A DNA stretch of 64,000 nucleotides. It comes from Hexactinellida sp. DTS-2022 (lineage: Eukaryota; Porifera; Hexactinellida). Positions 10,384 to 19,540 of the stretch are shown piece by piece. The translations under genes and the position numbers were made by a program. Where the stretch lies: contig JAPNXP010000001.1 in assembly GCA_028753945.1 (NCBI GenBank), forward strand, positions 1,516,001-1,580,000, read 5' to 3'. Each line of letters opens with the position of its first letter. The first letter of the stretch is position 1. Under the pieces are notes generated by a model. That model had not been told where the DNA came from and ran no database searches. It saw only the letters and a program-made list of their open reading frames with translations.

Positions 10384-12627
10384 ATGGCCATACCAAATGA
10401 AGTATCAAATCTTTATGATAATTATCATCTTGATAACCTATATCGAATTTGTCGATTTTGCTACAATCGACTTACTTCCAAAACTCTGCCCAGGGAATCT
10501 CTTCGACAACCACCTTCGCAAATGATTTCTAAAAGAGCTCAGAAGTTCTACCAAATAAACTTTGGATCAGAGATAGCTGATCTAAATAAGCCTAAAGTTA
10601 TTTGTAGCCTTTGTCGGGCTCGATTATCTAACTTGGAAACAGGCAAATTAACTCTTGACAAATGGGAAAAAGATCGCCCAAATGTTGAGTTTCTACTAAC
10701 CATCGAAGAAAACCTATGTACTACTCGGAGTACTTTGGGATGTAATTCAGAAAATCGATGTCAAATTTGCCAAATATTTGGTTCTTCCCTCAATAATTAC
10801 ATCCTCAAGCATAAAAAACAAGCTCCTAGACCTGGTAGACCTTTAGAACAGTCACCATGTAGACCCATGTGTAGTAAATGTGGAAGATATATGGATAATC
10901 ACTCAGATAAATTTTGTCAAAGCATAATGTTGCATCCCCAAAGCTCTTCAACCGCGGGCGCACTTTTTGCGGATAGAGTAGAAGCTCGAGGTTTCACAAG
11001 TTCGGTTGCTGTAAAACACATTAAAAACACACTAATGCAAAAAGAGACTGCTCAGTTCCCAATTATTTTGAACCATCCTTATGATTCCAACCACGGAATT
11101 GTAGTATCTACAGTTGGGTATGAAGGGAGGGAATGTGTCAACAAAAAATTGAGCGTTGAAGCTGCTCGAGATATTCAGAGATTAGGCCATCTAGGTCTTG
11201 GCAAGCATTCATACTGGGAATTAGGACGAATTCTGCGTCGAGAAGGAATTACGTTTCCTACTGGTGGAATTAAAGGGGCCTGGGATGAAAAATGGTCCAT
11301 TTTTGGAATTATTTTTACTCCAGTTACTCTTCAGATACACCGCGAGAATATGATTATTCCACCAGAGCCGACACCATTTGGTTTTTGCACAGACAACGAA
11401 TATCTTTTAAATATCGTCACCCACAATCAATTGAATCGAATTTGTCGTTTGAAGTTACATATTGATGGAGGAAAAGATTTCTTAAAAATTTCTCTAAATA
11501 TTATTTCGATGAAGCCTGGAAGCTTATATTTCCCCACTCCTAATAGTGTCCTAACTAACTTTGTCATTGCCATGGGAAAGGGCCCTGAGAATTATCATAA
11601 TTTGAAACAGTTGCTTACATACCCATCAGTAAGTAGATTATTCGCACTAGATTTCGCCATCCAAATTGCTTGTGATTTCAAAGTTGCAGCTCTGCTTGTC
11701 GGAATTCAACAAGCTTCAAGTAACTTCCCCTGTCCTTTCTGTCTATGGCGTAATCGTACATTATGTACCGGTATACCTGCAGCATCGAGGAAGCATGAAG
11801 AAATGATGACAGATCTTTCTAAAAAGCATCATAATGTCGTCAATGAACCGATTATTAGTTGGAATTATTCAGTAATGGAAAAAATTGCTCTCGCTCCATT
11901 ACATATTCTTTTGGGATTGGTGAATAAATTATACAGTGATGCAAGGCCTAGTGAGAGTTCATCGAGTCGAAATGAGCGCAATCTCTACAAACTTCATTGT
12001 GCAGCACTACATAAGTTTAAAGTATTCAGATCAGAATATTGGAACGGTACTCTGGAGGGTAATTCATGTTCAAGGCTCTTAGACAATTTGGAAAAGATCC
12101 CATTTCCAAAGAATTCAACGAAATTCTTAAGTGCATTAATTGCTTTAAAGCATGTGAAAGATATGTGTCTAGGTACTGTAAGAAAATTAGGATGGCAAGA
12201 CAGCATTATAAATTTTCGGGGGGCATGGCATGATACAGGTTTGGCATGGTCTCTGAAATCACATATTCTCTCAGACCATTATGAGGAGTATTTCTACCAC
12301 TATGAAAGTATTAGTGGTGCAGGAGCTGCTATTAGTTCAGAGCAAAGTGGTGAAATGCTCCATTCTCGATTACAAAGGGTATGGGATCTTCGCTTCAAGA
12401 CGAGAGAAGACAATTCTCTATACCCCCAACGTCTTGTTGATTGTATGGTCACATACAATTATAACCTAAAGTGGGATAGGGCTGTGAGATCAAACACAGA
12501 AAATTTAGAAAAAGAAATTCAGGAAATTGATTTCGACAACGAACCGATTGAGGATGACGAAGAGAGAGTAGAACTACGCAATTGGGTAACTGATTCTGAA
12601 AACTCAGATTTAAGCGATTCAGATTGA
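10384..12627 (+). CDS. transposase with RAG1-N-like zinc-binding region
   Basis: 747 aa from the first ATG (the open frame runs 16 codons further upstream, but only to a TTG). N-terminal Cys pairs occur at C23/C26 (RICRFC), C74/C77 (ICSLC) and C126/C129 (CQIC), then C159/C163/C166-H173-C178. The spacing resembles the CRIC...CHNCW...CDIC pattern of the RAG1 N-terminal dimerisation region. The central part has HIDGGKDFLKIS (D361), ACDFKVAALLVGIQ (D431), a CPFC zinc knuckle (C450/C453), LAPLHILLGLVNKLY and SSEQSGEMLH (E653/E657). These are candidate acidic catalytic residues of an RNase-H-type transposase, an inference only. The C-terminus is acidic. The frame has no stops or frameshifts, so it may be functional. 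It presumably cuts at the TIRs and reinserts the element. Confidence is high for transposase, moderate for the RAG1-N relation. Confidence 0.75.
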   Translation: MAIPNEVSNLYDNYHLDNLYRICRFCYNRLTSKTLPRESLRQPPSQMISKRAQKFYQINFGSEIADLNKPKVICSLCRARLSNLETGKLTLDKWEKDRPNVEFLLTIEENLCTTRSTLGCNSENRCQICQIFGSSLNNYILKHKKQAPRPGRPLEQSPCRPMCSKCGRYMDNHSDKFCQSIMLHPQSSSTAGALFADRVEARGFTSSVAVKHIKNTLMQKETAQFPIILNHPYDSNHGIVVSTVGYEGRECVNKKLSVEAARDIQRLGHLGLGKHSYWELGRILRREGITFPTGGIKGAWDEKWSIFGIIFTPVTLQIHRENMIIPPEPTPFGFCTDNEYLLNIVTHNQLNRICRLKLHIDGGKDFLKISLNIISMKPGSLYFPTPNSVLTNFVIAMGKGPENYHNLKQLLTYPSVSRLFALDFAIQIACDFKVAALLVGIQQASSNFPCPFCLWRNRTLCTGIPAASRKHEEMMTDLSKKHHNVVNEPIISWNYSVMEKIALAPLHILLGLVNKLYSDARPSESSSSRNERNLYKLHCAALHKFKVFRSEYWNGTLEGNSCSRLLDNLEKIPFPKNSTKFLSALIALKHVKDMCLGTVRKLGWQDSIINFRGAWHDTGLAWSLKSHILSDHYEEYFYHYESISGAGAAISSEQSGEMLHSRLQRVWDLRFKTREDNSLYPQRLVDCMVTYNYNLKWDRAVRSNTENLEKEIQEIDFDNEPIEDDEERVELRNWVTDSENSDLSDSD

Positions 12628-12901
12628 TTAAATAGTCGCATAAACCAACTACATATACTTACTACTTTATCTGAATTACATTGTAATCATTATTATATTT
12701 ATTAGAACGCTGTTAAAACTTCTTTTACATTTGGGGTATGATGGATTGGTACTATACGAAATAACATTTAAAACAACATTTTTATCAGATACTTCCATAA
12801 TTATCATAAATCACATAGGAAACGACATGTTTTTCAATAATAATGCATTGAATATTACAGTTAATGATCTATAGTAACTATTCCAGTGATATCGGAAAAA
12901 A

Positions 12902-13261
12902 CTAAAATAAAGAGGGGGACGTTCAAAAAACGTCCGACATTGAGAAATGAGATGGGATATTTCTGAAGTGATATGTTAGATAGGAATAAATGTATTCAGT
13001 AATTGACACCTTATATATTATCGATATAATAAAGTTTAAACCCCCCATGTTTGATTACTAATTAGCATTTTTTGGCTAGTTTGCCAAACTATACACTAAT
13101 AAAACGTGTCATAAATTAAAAGTTATTGATAATCTTTTCCCTGACGTCACAGGGATTAGTAAATTGCATATTCTTAAATACTGAACATTGCATTACACAG
13201 TCCAGTGACTCTTTTGCGTTGATAATTTTTTCATTTTTTTCGTAAGGAAATTACACCCGTG
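12902..13261 (-). repeat. right terminal inverted repeat of the RAG1-N-like transposon
   Basis: Reverse complement of 9595-9954 with scattered differences and no net length change. Ends ...AAATTACACCCGTG. The outermost 14 bases are identical to the left end. Confidence 0.85.
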
Positions 13262-13265
13262 ATGT
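13262..13265. repeat. target-site duplication ATGT, right copy
   Basis: Matches 9591-9594 exactly, marking the edge of the transposon insertion. Confidence 0.75.
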
Positions 13266-13659
13266 TAATCCTATAGAATAATTTGTCATAATATTGCTGA
13301 ATTAGAATAGAATTATCAACACGTTTATTCCGTCTCTTTGGAATCTCAAAAGTTAATTTATTGGAAAAGTTATTGCTTGTTTATCTGTTAACAAAAACTA
13401 GTGTATTCTTACAAATACGGAAAAACAGATTGCTATTTTGCATCGAATTATCATTTTGTTTAGTTTAGAATCAAAGTAACAATTGTAATTTATAGTTTAC
13501 TATAGTAACAGTTGTCTACTACAATTAGTGTATGTTCTCATTTCTACCAGTTAGTATTGATTTCCGAAATTTGACTGCATTAATTTTCTACCAAAATTTA
13601 TTTCCGATACAAATTCGTAGAGCATATATTAGAATTGTGGAATTAGTTAATATTACTGA
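13266..13659. other. intergenic region upstream of SS18
   Basis: 394 bp of AT-rich sequence with no recognisable gene or repeat; likely holds the SS18 promoter. The transposon sits immediately upstream of it. Confidence 0.4.
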
Positions 13660-14502
13660 ATGTTCCATCCTCAACAAGCACACTCTCCTTTCCCAAAGGA
13701 GAACATGTACGCTGTGGAGATACAGCGTGTCCTGGACTGCAACGCTTCTATAATACATCTCATTATTGATAGTCAGCACAAGGGTAAGACTGACAACCTA
13801 ATCCAATACATGGGACAGTTGCATGCTAACCTCATGTGGCTCACCAAACAGGCATCAATTAATTACCAAATGGAACACGGGGGTGCCCCTCCCCCCAACC
13901 CCCAGTTCTCTCCCGCCCAAGCAATGCCGAAGTCTCACCCAATGCACCCTTCCTCTGTCCCTGTCGCTGCCCCTCAGGCCGGGAACCCGCAGAGCGCCAT
14001 ATCATTCGCCGCCGCGCAGACCCCCGCCCTCCCGCACGCCCAGTCCATGGCCGCCGGGGCGAGCGTGCACCCGACACAAACCTGGGAGCGGCCCACCAGC
14101 CCCTCCCCTCTCGCCAGCGGCCACAACCCCTTCGACTTCTCCCCTCAGTGGACCGGCTCAGGCTCAGACGGGTACTCCCAGCGGGCCAGGGCTCCCTCCT
14201 ACATGCAGCACCAGGACGGGGTCGCGTTTCCAAACCAGCACAGGGGCATTAACCCGATGGACAGCATGGGGACACCTCAGCGACAGATGACCCCGTCCCT
14301 GCCCGCCAATATGTACAAGCCGTACAGCGCTGGCAACTACTCCGCTCAGACAATGGGCTCTCAGCCGAGACACAGCGGGCAGGTCGCCAACAGCACCGCT
14401 CTCTCGGCAGCCCCGCCCTACACACCCAGCCAAATGGGGCACTCGGGGCTCGCTCAGATGCAGGCGCAGGCGCAGGGGAGAATAAACCAACAGTACATGT
14501 AA
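13660..14502 (+). CDS. SS18: SS18/SSXT-like BAF complex subunit
   Basis: 280 aa. The first 65 residues form the SNH domain of the SS18/SS18L1/GIF family (AVEIQRVLDCNASIIHLI, DSQHKGKT, LHANLMWLTKQA), which in vertebrates anchors SS18 to the BRG1 ATPase of the BAF chromatin-remodelling complex. The rest is a Pro/Gln/Met/Ser-rich low-complexity tail, like the QPGY activation region of SS18 but with less Gly-Tyr. The start is the first ATG; a second in-frame Met (residue 16) lies just before the domain. The coding sequence is very GC-rich compared with its surroundings. AATAAA follows at 14586-14591. Single exon, whereas SS18 usually has many. Confidence 0.88.
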   Translation: MFHPQQAHSPFPKENMYAVEIQRVLDCNASIIHLIIDSQHKGKTDNLIQYMGQLHANLMWLTKQASINYQMEHGGAPPPNPQFSPAQAMPKSHPMHPSSVPVAAPQAGNPQSAISFAAAQTPALPHAQSMAAGASVHPTQTWERPTSPSPLASGHNPFDFSPQWTGSGSDGYSQRARAPSYMQHQDGVAFPNQHRGINPMDSMGTPQRQMTPSLPANMYKPYSAGNYSAQTMGSQPRHSGQVANSTALSAAPPYTPSQMGHSGLAQMQAQAQGRINQQYM

Positions 14503-14585
14503 CAGCTGTCTCTTTTAACTGTTTCTATTAGCTCGTACCTGTCAGATCATAATTAATCCACAAAACGCATCTATTTCCCTTTTTG

Positions 14586-14591
14586 AATAAA
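14586..14591 (+). promoter_or_regulatory. polyadenylation signal of SS18
   Basis: AATAAA 84 bp after the SS18 stop codon. Confidence 0.55.
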
Positions 14592-15153
14592 GACGATATG
14601 CTATGGAGATTTCATATTAATATTAAGTTTAATTAACAAGCAAATTTCGTGCAAAATGCGACTCGCTATTACTTCAACAAGACAATTTACTAAATTATAA
14701 TGTAAATACAATAGTTCCCGCGCCAGGGACTATTTAATTTGCAAAATTTATAATGAGCGAACAATAAGAATAAAATAACAAGAAGTTGAATAAGAATCGA
14801 AGATGTACCCATGTACTAACAATGTAGTATACCGAATTTTCTCATAAGTATCCCAAACAATCGCCCTCACTCGAATAATTTGTAGTCTAATTATTCACTG
14901 GTACGGGTGATTACAATACATGTGGTTATTATTCAGTGCTTTACCAAGGTTGCTAAAACTAAATGTCCTATGAAATAGCCTGCACCCTAAGGGTGCTAAA
15001 AATCACTAATAGTTTCTGGCTATAACATAATTTTGTATGTCTTAATAAGCGATTGGGGACTGAAAAAATTGCTAATAGACCAATTTAGAATATTGCTATT
15101 GCTATTAGGCTAGCACTACTGTAACATTTGTATACGTATATGTTTATAATAAA
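14592..15153. other. intergenic region
   Basis: AT-rich; no gene or repeat recognised before the Helitron-like element begins at 15154. Confidence 0.4.
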
Positions 15154-15288
15154 CGAGCCCTTCGGTCTCGGTCGCTTTGCGACAGATCGGTGCTACGCAC
15201 CTCAAGTTAACGGCCGCTATGCGGCCTTACTCCTCACATTTTCTACCATGGAAATGGTAGATAGGGACGTTATGATTTTGATTTTGAT

Positions 15289-15975
15289 TAATTTGTTTAC
15301 CTATTTGTGTAAAGAACAACAACAACAAAGACTCATATTAGAATTTTATAAATGCGAAATTCGTGTTCAGCACACTTGTTTACTTATAATACCTATTGAA
15401 AGTTAACTTCTAGGTTGATTTTGAATTTTCATTAAATTGTTTAGCTATTTTGAGTAAACAACAACAACAACAACAACAAATATTCATATTATAAAATTTA
15501 AACGCGAAATTCGTGTTCAGCATACTTGTTTGCCTACAATACCCGTTGAAAGCTAACTTCTAGGTTGATTTTGAATTTTAATTAATTTGTTTACCTATTT
15601 TGTGTAAACAACAACAACAAATATTAATATGAGAAATTTAAAAACGCGAAATTCGTGTTCGGCATACTTGTTTACCTATAATACCCGTTGGAAGCTAACT
15701 TCTAGGTTGATTTTGAATTTTAATTAATTTGTTTACCTATTTTGTGTAAACAACAACAACAAATATTAATATGAGAAATTTATAAACGCGAAATTCGTGT
15801 TCGGCATACTTGTTTACCTATAATACCCGTTGAAAGCAAACTTCTAGGTTGATTTTGAATTTTCATTAATTTGTTTACCTATTTTGTGTAAACAACAACA
15901 ACAAATATTAATATGAGAAATTTATAAACGCGAAATTCGTGTTCAGCATACTTGTTTACCTATTATAACATTTGA
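15289..15975. repeat. minisatellite of about five units of roughly 135 bp
   Basis: Each unit carries AATTTGTTTACCTATTTTGT, a run of ACA triplets, a GCGAAATTCGTGTTC block, and CTTGTTTACCTATAATACC. Units differ by small indels and by the number of CAA triplets. It is internal to the Helitron-like element; single-unit versions are found in the other copies. Confidence 0.8.
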
Positions 15976-16040
15976 AAGTTAGTTTATATCCCAATATTAA
16001 TTGCGGTTTCTATTCCCCCATCACTTTAATATAATCCGGA

Positions 16041-16042
<2 letters not shown>

Positions 16043-16073
<31 letters not shown>
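16043..16073. repeat. (CA)n microsatellite
   Basis: About 15 CA dinucleotides near the end of the Helitron-like element; the equivalent position in other copies holds GTTT or GT repeats. Confidence 0.9.
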
Positions 16074-16075
<2 letters not shown>

Positions 16076-16166
16076 CAATCGAGATTTAATAATATAGATG
16101 TATACTTGTTGCATTCTGGATTTATTAATATTTCCTTATAGCTTGTTACCAGATCACTTCATTGGA

Positions 16167-18110
16167 ATGTTTCCTTTGTATATATTTACACTTCTACTCT
16201 TACCGCTATCAGCCGCTTCAGCCATTTGTGAACCAAATATTATAGAAAATTTGTCACCTACTAAACAAGCACTTTTCGTATCCACTCATCTTCTGAACAA
16301 TGGTTCTTCTGATGATATCTATGTCGGCTTGCGGTTGCTGACAACTTCAATTGAGTTAGAATACTTGGCTGATTCTCTGCTACGAAATGCTATCGTGGAC
16401 GCTATGGATTCTCTAAATTCATACACTTTTGTTTCACAAATAAATGCTACTCTCTTTCCTTACTTTAAAGCTCTTCTATACTCTTTCAATTCTCAATTTG
16501 TTCTCCGCTCCTTAGAATCTTCCCCTCTACCATCTACGCTTTCTACCAATGCGTATTCAGTCTCTCTGCTAGGGTACAAGCTCACTGGGTGGAGGTTCTC
16601 TGGGTTGCACCTCGCATACACCAAATCTGTTAATCACTCGATAGCTGTCACAGAAGGCTATTATCCACAGCTACAAGATGCTAATGTAGTAGCTACAGTC
16701 TCTATATCTGCTAGTGTTATTCCAAGTAGCGGAGATACATACACACTATCTGTTCAATTCATTCATTCGGGGAACTTTGCTTTTATTCAACAAGCCCAAT
16801 TGTCTCATATATTTAGTATTTCCCTAAATGGACAGTTTGTCTCGACTTCTACTCCTCTATATTACTCGCTTTGTACTCCAGTTCATAATACGACTGTGGT
16901 AACAAGATGTGTTCGGTACAGTCAAGAGACTGATCAATGGTTGCAAACTGGTTGTTGGAAAACTGCCTCTAATCGACTCAATACAAACGAATCCTGTATC
17001 ATTAGTCATTGCGCGTGTTCACACATGTCTTCCCTATCTGTACAGGTGTCTCAATCTGTGTACACGCCGGACTATAAAGTATTAGTTCCAGCATGCCTAG
17101 CGTCTGTTTCGGTTGCTACCCTGCTTGTACTGATTATTTGTATTTTGTCAAGAGAGAATACGCGTTCAATGATTTTTATGCAAGTTTACATAAATCAAGC
17201 TTTCTCTCTATTGCTAACTTCAATTGTATTCATTCTTGCTTTACTTTCACGTTGGTATGGATTTCAAACAGACAATTTTACGCTTCGCCTGGTGTGCAGA
17301 GTTCTGGAACAGCTGTTTTACTACACCTGCATGTCTAGTATCACATGGATGTTGGTAACCTCAGTCCATCTCTATATTATGTTAACACATTTTATTCCTA
17401 AAACTGAATGGTTGTTCTTTAAGTACTCGCTTGCAGCTTGGGGCATTCCTCTCGTGCTTGAGATTCCTCTGTTCGTAACAGACCGAGTGTGGGTAACCAA
17501 GGATAGAATATTCTCTCTGAATGATCCTTTAACTGATGGCTACTTCAGATTTCTCCAGAAAGAAGCTTTCTTGGGAGGTTGGTTAGCACCAGGAATTATT
17601 ATTTATGTTATCATAGGAATAATATTGATAGTTTCTACATTTAAATACCATAAGCATGAGCATCAAGATGTTCTCGTTCATCGGAGCTCAATCAACTCCA
17701 CTCTCCGTCTGTTGGTGGGAGTGCTGGTTATAATCGCTGCTCCCTGGTGTATCAAATTGGCTTATTTATTCACTTCTCTTCCAATATTGCAGTTTCTGTT
17801 CTTTATTTCTCTTGCTTTGCAAGGGATCCTGTTTGTGTGTTTCAGTGCTCTTAATCATCCAGTATTTTTGAAAGCTATAACTTCGTGCTTTTGCTATTTT
17901 CCCAAGAAAGTTCGTTTAAGAATCAGGACGACTAAGTTGACTGGTTCTAGCAAGTCGCGTGCCACGCGTAGCACGGGCCTGCAGAGCAACGAGTCTCTTA
18001 ACGTGATCAGCAACACAGCTGGAGTGCAAGAGTTATACAAATGGAAGAGTCGACCGTCAGACAGGATAAAGATACATAAAAAGAGAGATCCTACAATTCG
18101 AGTTTACTGA
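16167..18110 (+). CDS. adhesion-family G-protein-coupled receptor
   Basis: 647 aa from the chosen start. Residues 1-19 (MFPLYIFTLLLLPLSAASA) are a good signal peptide, so the ATG at 16167 is preferred over an in-frame ATG at 16098 that straddles the end of the upstream Helitron-like repeat. The extracellular part of about 300 residues ends in a GPS motif within a GAIN-type domain: W-x3-GCW, then CACSHMSSLSV, where HM/S replaces the usual HL/T autoproteolysis site. Seven hydrophobic helices follow, starting VLVPACLASVSVATLLVL and ending LQFLFFISLALQGILFVCF, as in class B2 receptors. The cytoplasmic tail is basic and Ser/Thr-rich. No other ectodomain module is recognised, so ligand and subgroup are unknown. 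Single exon. Confidence 0.85.
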   Translation: MFPLYIFTLLLLPLSAASAICEPNIIENLSPTKQALFVSTHLLNNGSSDDIYVGLRLLTTSIELEYLADSLLRNAIVDAMDSLNSYTFVSQINATLFPYFKALLYSFNSQFVLRSLESSPLPSTLSTNAYSVSLLGYKLTGWRFSGLHLAYTKSVNHSIAVTEGYYPQLQDANVVATVSISASVIPSSGDTYTLSVQFIHSGNFAFIQQAQLSHIFSISLNGQFVSTSTPLYYSLCTPVHNTTVVTRCVRYSQETDQWLQTGCWKTASNRLNTNESCIISHCACSHMSSLSVQVSQSVYTPDYKVLVPACLASVSVATLLVLIICILSRENTRSMIFMQVYINQAFSLLLTSIVFILALLSRWYGFQTDNFTLRLVCRVLEQLFYYTCMSSITWMLVTSVHLYIMLTHFIPKTEWLFFKYSLAAWGIPLVLEIPLFVTDRVWVTKDRIFSLNDPLTDGYFRFLQKEAFLGGWLAPGIIIYVIIGIILIVSTFKYHKHEHQDVLVHRSSINSTLRLLVGVLVIIAAPWCIKLAYLFTSLPILQFLFFISLALQGILFVCFSALNHPVFLKAITSCFCYFPKKVRLRIRTTKLTGSSKSRATRSTGLQSNESLNVISNTAGVQELYKWKSRPSDRIKIHKKRDPTIRVY

Positions 18111-18544
18111 CATTAAATAGTATAACTTATAAAATATTAGACTACGTATTTATACTTTAATATAATGTCTTTATACATATTTTAATTGTTATAACGAGCG
18201 GATATATCGGGTGAGAATGTCTGTCGGTATTTTATGTAAATATCTTCACTGCCTTCAGATACAGTTTACAACCAATGGAGTTGTTTCAGAAATATTTGTT
18301 TGCGTGGATTGTCAACAATCAAGAAAATCCAGGCTTAAAATTAATCTCCGTTAAATGTTTAGCATGAAAGTTTATACAATTTTTGTTTTAGGCACGCTTA
18401 AGATTGAATTAATGATGTCCAATATAATTAAATCCTTGGAGACCTTAAAATATATTGTATAAAATGAGCAGTCGAAGTCAACTGAATTATTGTTTAATTT
18501 AGTATCGCTTTAGTTCACACTTGTAAATTGAAACAGACCGTGGA
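18111..18544. other. intergenic region between GPCR and SDR genes
   Basis: 434 bp, AT-rich; no gene or repeat recognised. Holds the GPCR 3' UTR and presumably the SDR promoter. Confidence 0.4.
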
Positions 18545-19540
18545 ATGTTTCTTGCAATACTTGTAATACTTGCTGTTTCACTGCTGTGTTGCTTCCTATT
18601 CTTGAGATACGCGATTGACTTAACATTAATCTCGGGGGTGTGTGTCTCGAAGCGTCGCCTGGATGGCAAGACTGCGATAATAACAGGCGCTAATGCGGGG
18701 CTGGGGTACGCAACTGCGGTTGACCTTGCATTGCGGGGTGCCCGCGTGATCCTAGCGTGCCGAGACGAGGCCAAAGGGATCAGCGCGGAAAGGGGCATTC
18801 GAGAGGAAGCTAAGAGTGCCGAGGTGTTCTACCAACACCTCGACTTAGCCTCCCTCAGGTCGGTGTGCGAGTTCTGCAGACAGGTCAACGAGTCCCCTCA
18901 CGGACTGGACATTCTCATCAACAACGCGGGCGTTATGGGCTGTCCCTTGGCCTACAGCGAAGACGGATTTGAAATGCATTTTGCTACAAACCATTTCGGC
19001 CATTTCCTACTAACAAACCTCCTGCTAGACAAACTGAAGGCGGCGCCTGAGGGGAGGATCGTAAACGTCTCTTCGCTCGGCGCTAAATCTGTTCTCTGGT
19101 TTGATTTTGAGAATATAACTCCTAAAAATCCCAGGAAATACACGTCATTGTCGAGCTATACACAAAGTAAACTGGCCAATGTACTATTCACGATACATCT
19201 GGCAGAGTTGCTCAGGGGAACCAAGGTTACCTGCAACTGTCTGAATCCTGGAGTCGTCAATACAGAGCTCGTAAGGCACTTTCTGATACGAATTCGAAAA
19301 ATCTGGTTTGGTGGGATATTGGCTGGCATATTTGATCAGTTAACTTACTACTTTTTAAAAGACAGTAAACTAGGCGCTCAGACTCAGATCCACTGTGCGG
19401 TGAGTGAGGAGCTAACTGGCGTCACCGGCCAGTACTTCAGTGACTGCGTAGTGTGTCCTATGAGACCCAACTGGACGAAGAATAATGCTAAGAGACTATG
19501 GGAGATCAGCGAGCAAATGGTTAGTGTTAATTCCAATTGA
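18545..19540 (+). CDS. short-chain dehydrogenase, retinol-dehydrogenase (RDH11-14) type
   Basis: 331 aa. The N-terminal hydrophobic segment (about residues 2-28) should anchor it in the ER or another membrane. A Rossmann fold follows: TGANAGLG is the cofactor-binding TGxxxGxG motif, then ARVILACRD (the Arg after the second strand favours NADP(H)), NNAGV, a VNVSS strand with the catalytic Ser region, and the catalytic YTQSK (Y-x3-K). LNPGVVNTEL matches the post-catalytic loop of RDH11/12/13-type enzymes, which interconvert retinol/retinal or related aldehydes and alcohols. Length and domain order are normal. The exact substrate cannot be read from sequence. No intron. The first ATG is used. 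Confidence 0.88.
   Translation: MFLAILVILAVSLLCCFLFLRYAIDLTLISGVCVSKRRLDGKTAIITGANAGLGYATAVDLALRGARVILACRDEAKGISAERGIREEAKSAEVFYQHLDLASLRSVCEFCRQVNESPHGLDILINNAGVMGCPLAYSEDGFEMHFATNHFGHFLLTNLLLDKLKAAPEGRIVNVSSLGAKSVLWFDFENITPKNPRKYTSLSSYTQSKLANVLFTIHLAELLRGTKVTCNCLNPGVVNTELVRHFLIRIRKIWFGGILAGIFDQLTYYFLKDSKLGAQTQIHCAVSEELTGVTGQYFSDCVVCPMRPNWTKNNAKRLWEISEQMVSVNSN

Larger units (their letters stand above)
9595..13261 (+). mobile_element. intact Chapaev/N-RAG-TP-like DNA transposon, 3667 bp
   Basis: The element has 360-bp TIRs at both ends, starting CACGGGTGTAATTT, and a 4-bp ATGT duplication. One long open frame of 747 codons fills the centre. Left and right TIRs pair exactly end to end (9595-9954 with 12902-13261) and look roughly 90% identical, so the element is young or recently active. 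CAC termini plus a 4-bp duplication are the known marks of the Chapaev branch of CACTA/Mirage/Chapaev elements. A protein with a RAG1-N-like zinc-binding region in such an element was described from Aplysia as N-RAG-TP. The class call is inference from termini, duplication and protein together. Confidence 0.8.
15154..16099 (-). mobile_element. Helitron-like non-autonomous element with internal minisatellite (copy 1)
   Basis: Read on the minus strand it begins ATCTATATTATTAAATCTCG, has a (GT)n tract, then GTCCGGATTGTATTAAA-type sequence, about five tandem units, and ends in a row of small hairpins (GGCCGC-N3-GCGGCC, GGTGC-N3-GCACC, GTCGC-N3-GCGAC). The start is typical of Helitron 5' ends; the minisatellite plus microsatellite structure recalls Helentron/DINE-type elements. 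There are no TIRs and no target duplication. At least five other copies or fragments occur in the window. The class is inferred; the repeat family itself is seen directly. Confidence 0.6.

Noticed and set aside
9595-13261. A full RAG1/RAG2 (ProtoRAG) transposon
   Set aside because: The core does not show RAG1-core motifs, there is no RAG2-like kelch gene, and the duplication is 4 bp rather than 5.
13823-14490. Open frames of 108-155 codons overlapping SS18 and of 148-253 codons overlapping SAXO (26045-27074)
   Set aside because: GC-rich low-complexity coding DNA opens alternative frames by composition; the chosen frames carry the domain motifs.
15289-15975. Regularly repeated units considered as a CRISPR-like array
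   Set aside because: Units are about 135 bp with no distinct spacers, inside a eukaryotic mobile element.
16098-16166. Upstream in-frame ATG extending the adhesion GPCR by 23 residues
   Set aside because: It overlaps the end of a repeat and would bury the signal peptide behind a second hydrophobic stretch; the ATG at 16167 gives a standard signal sequence.
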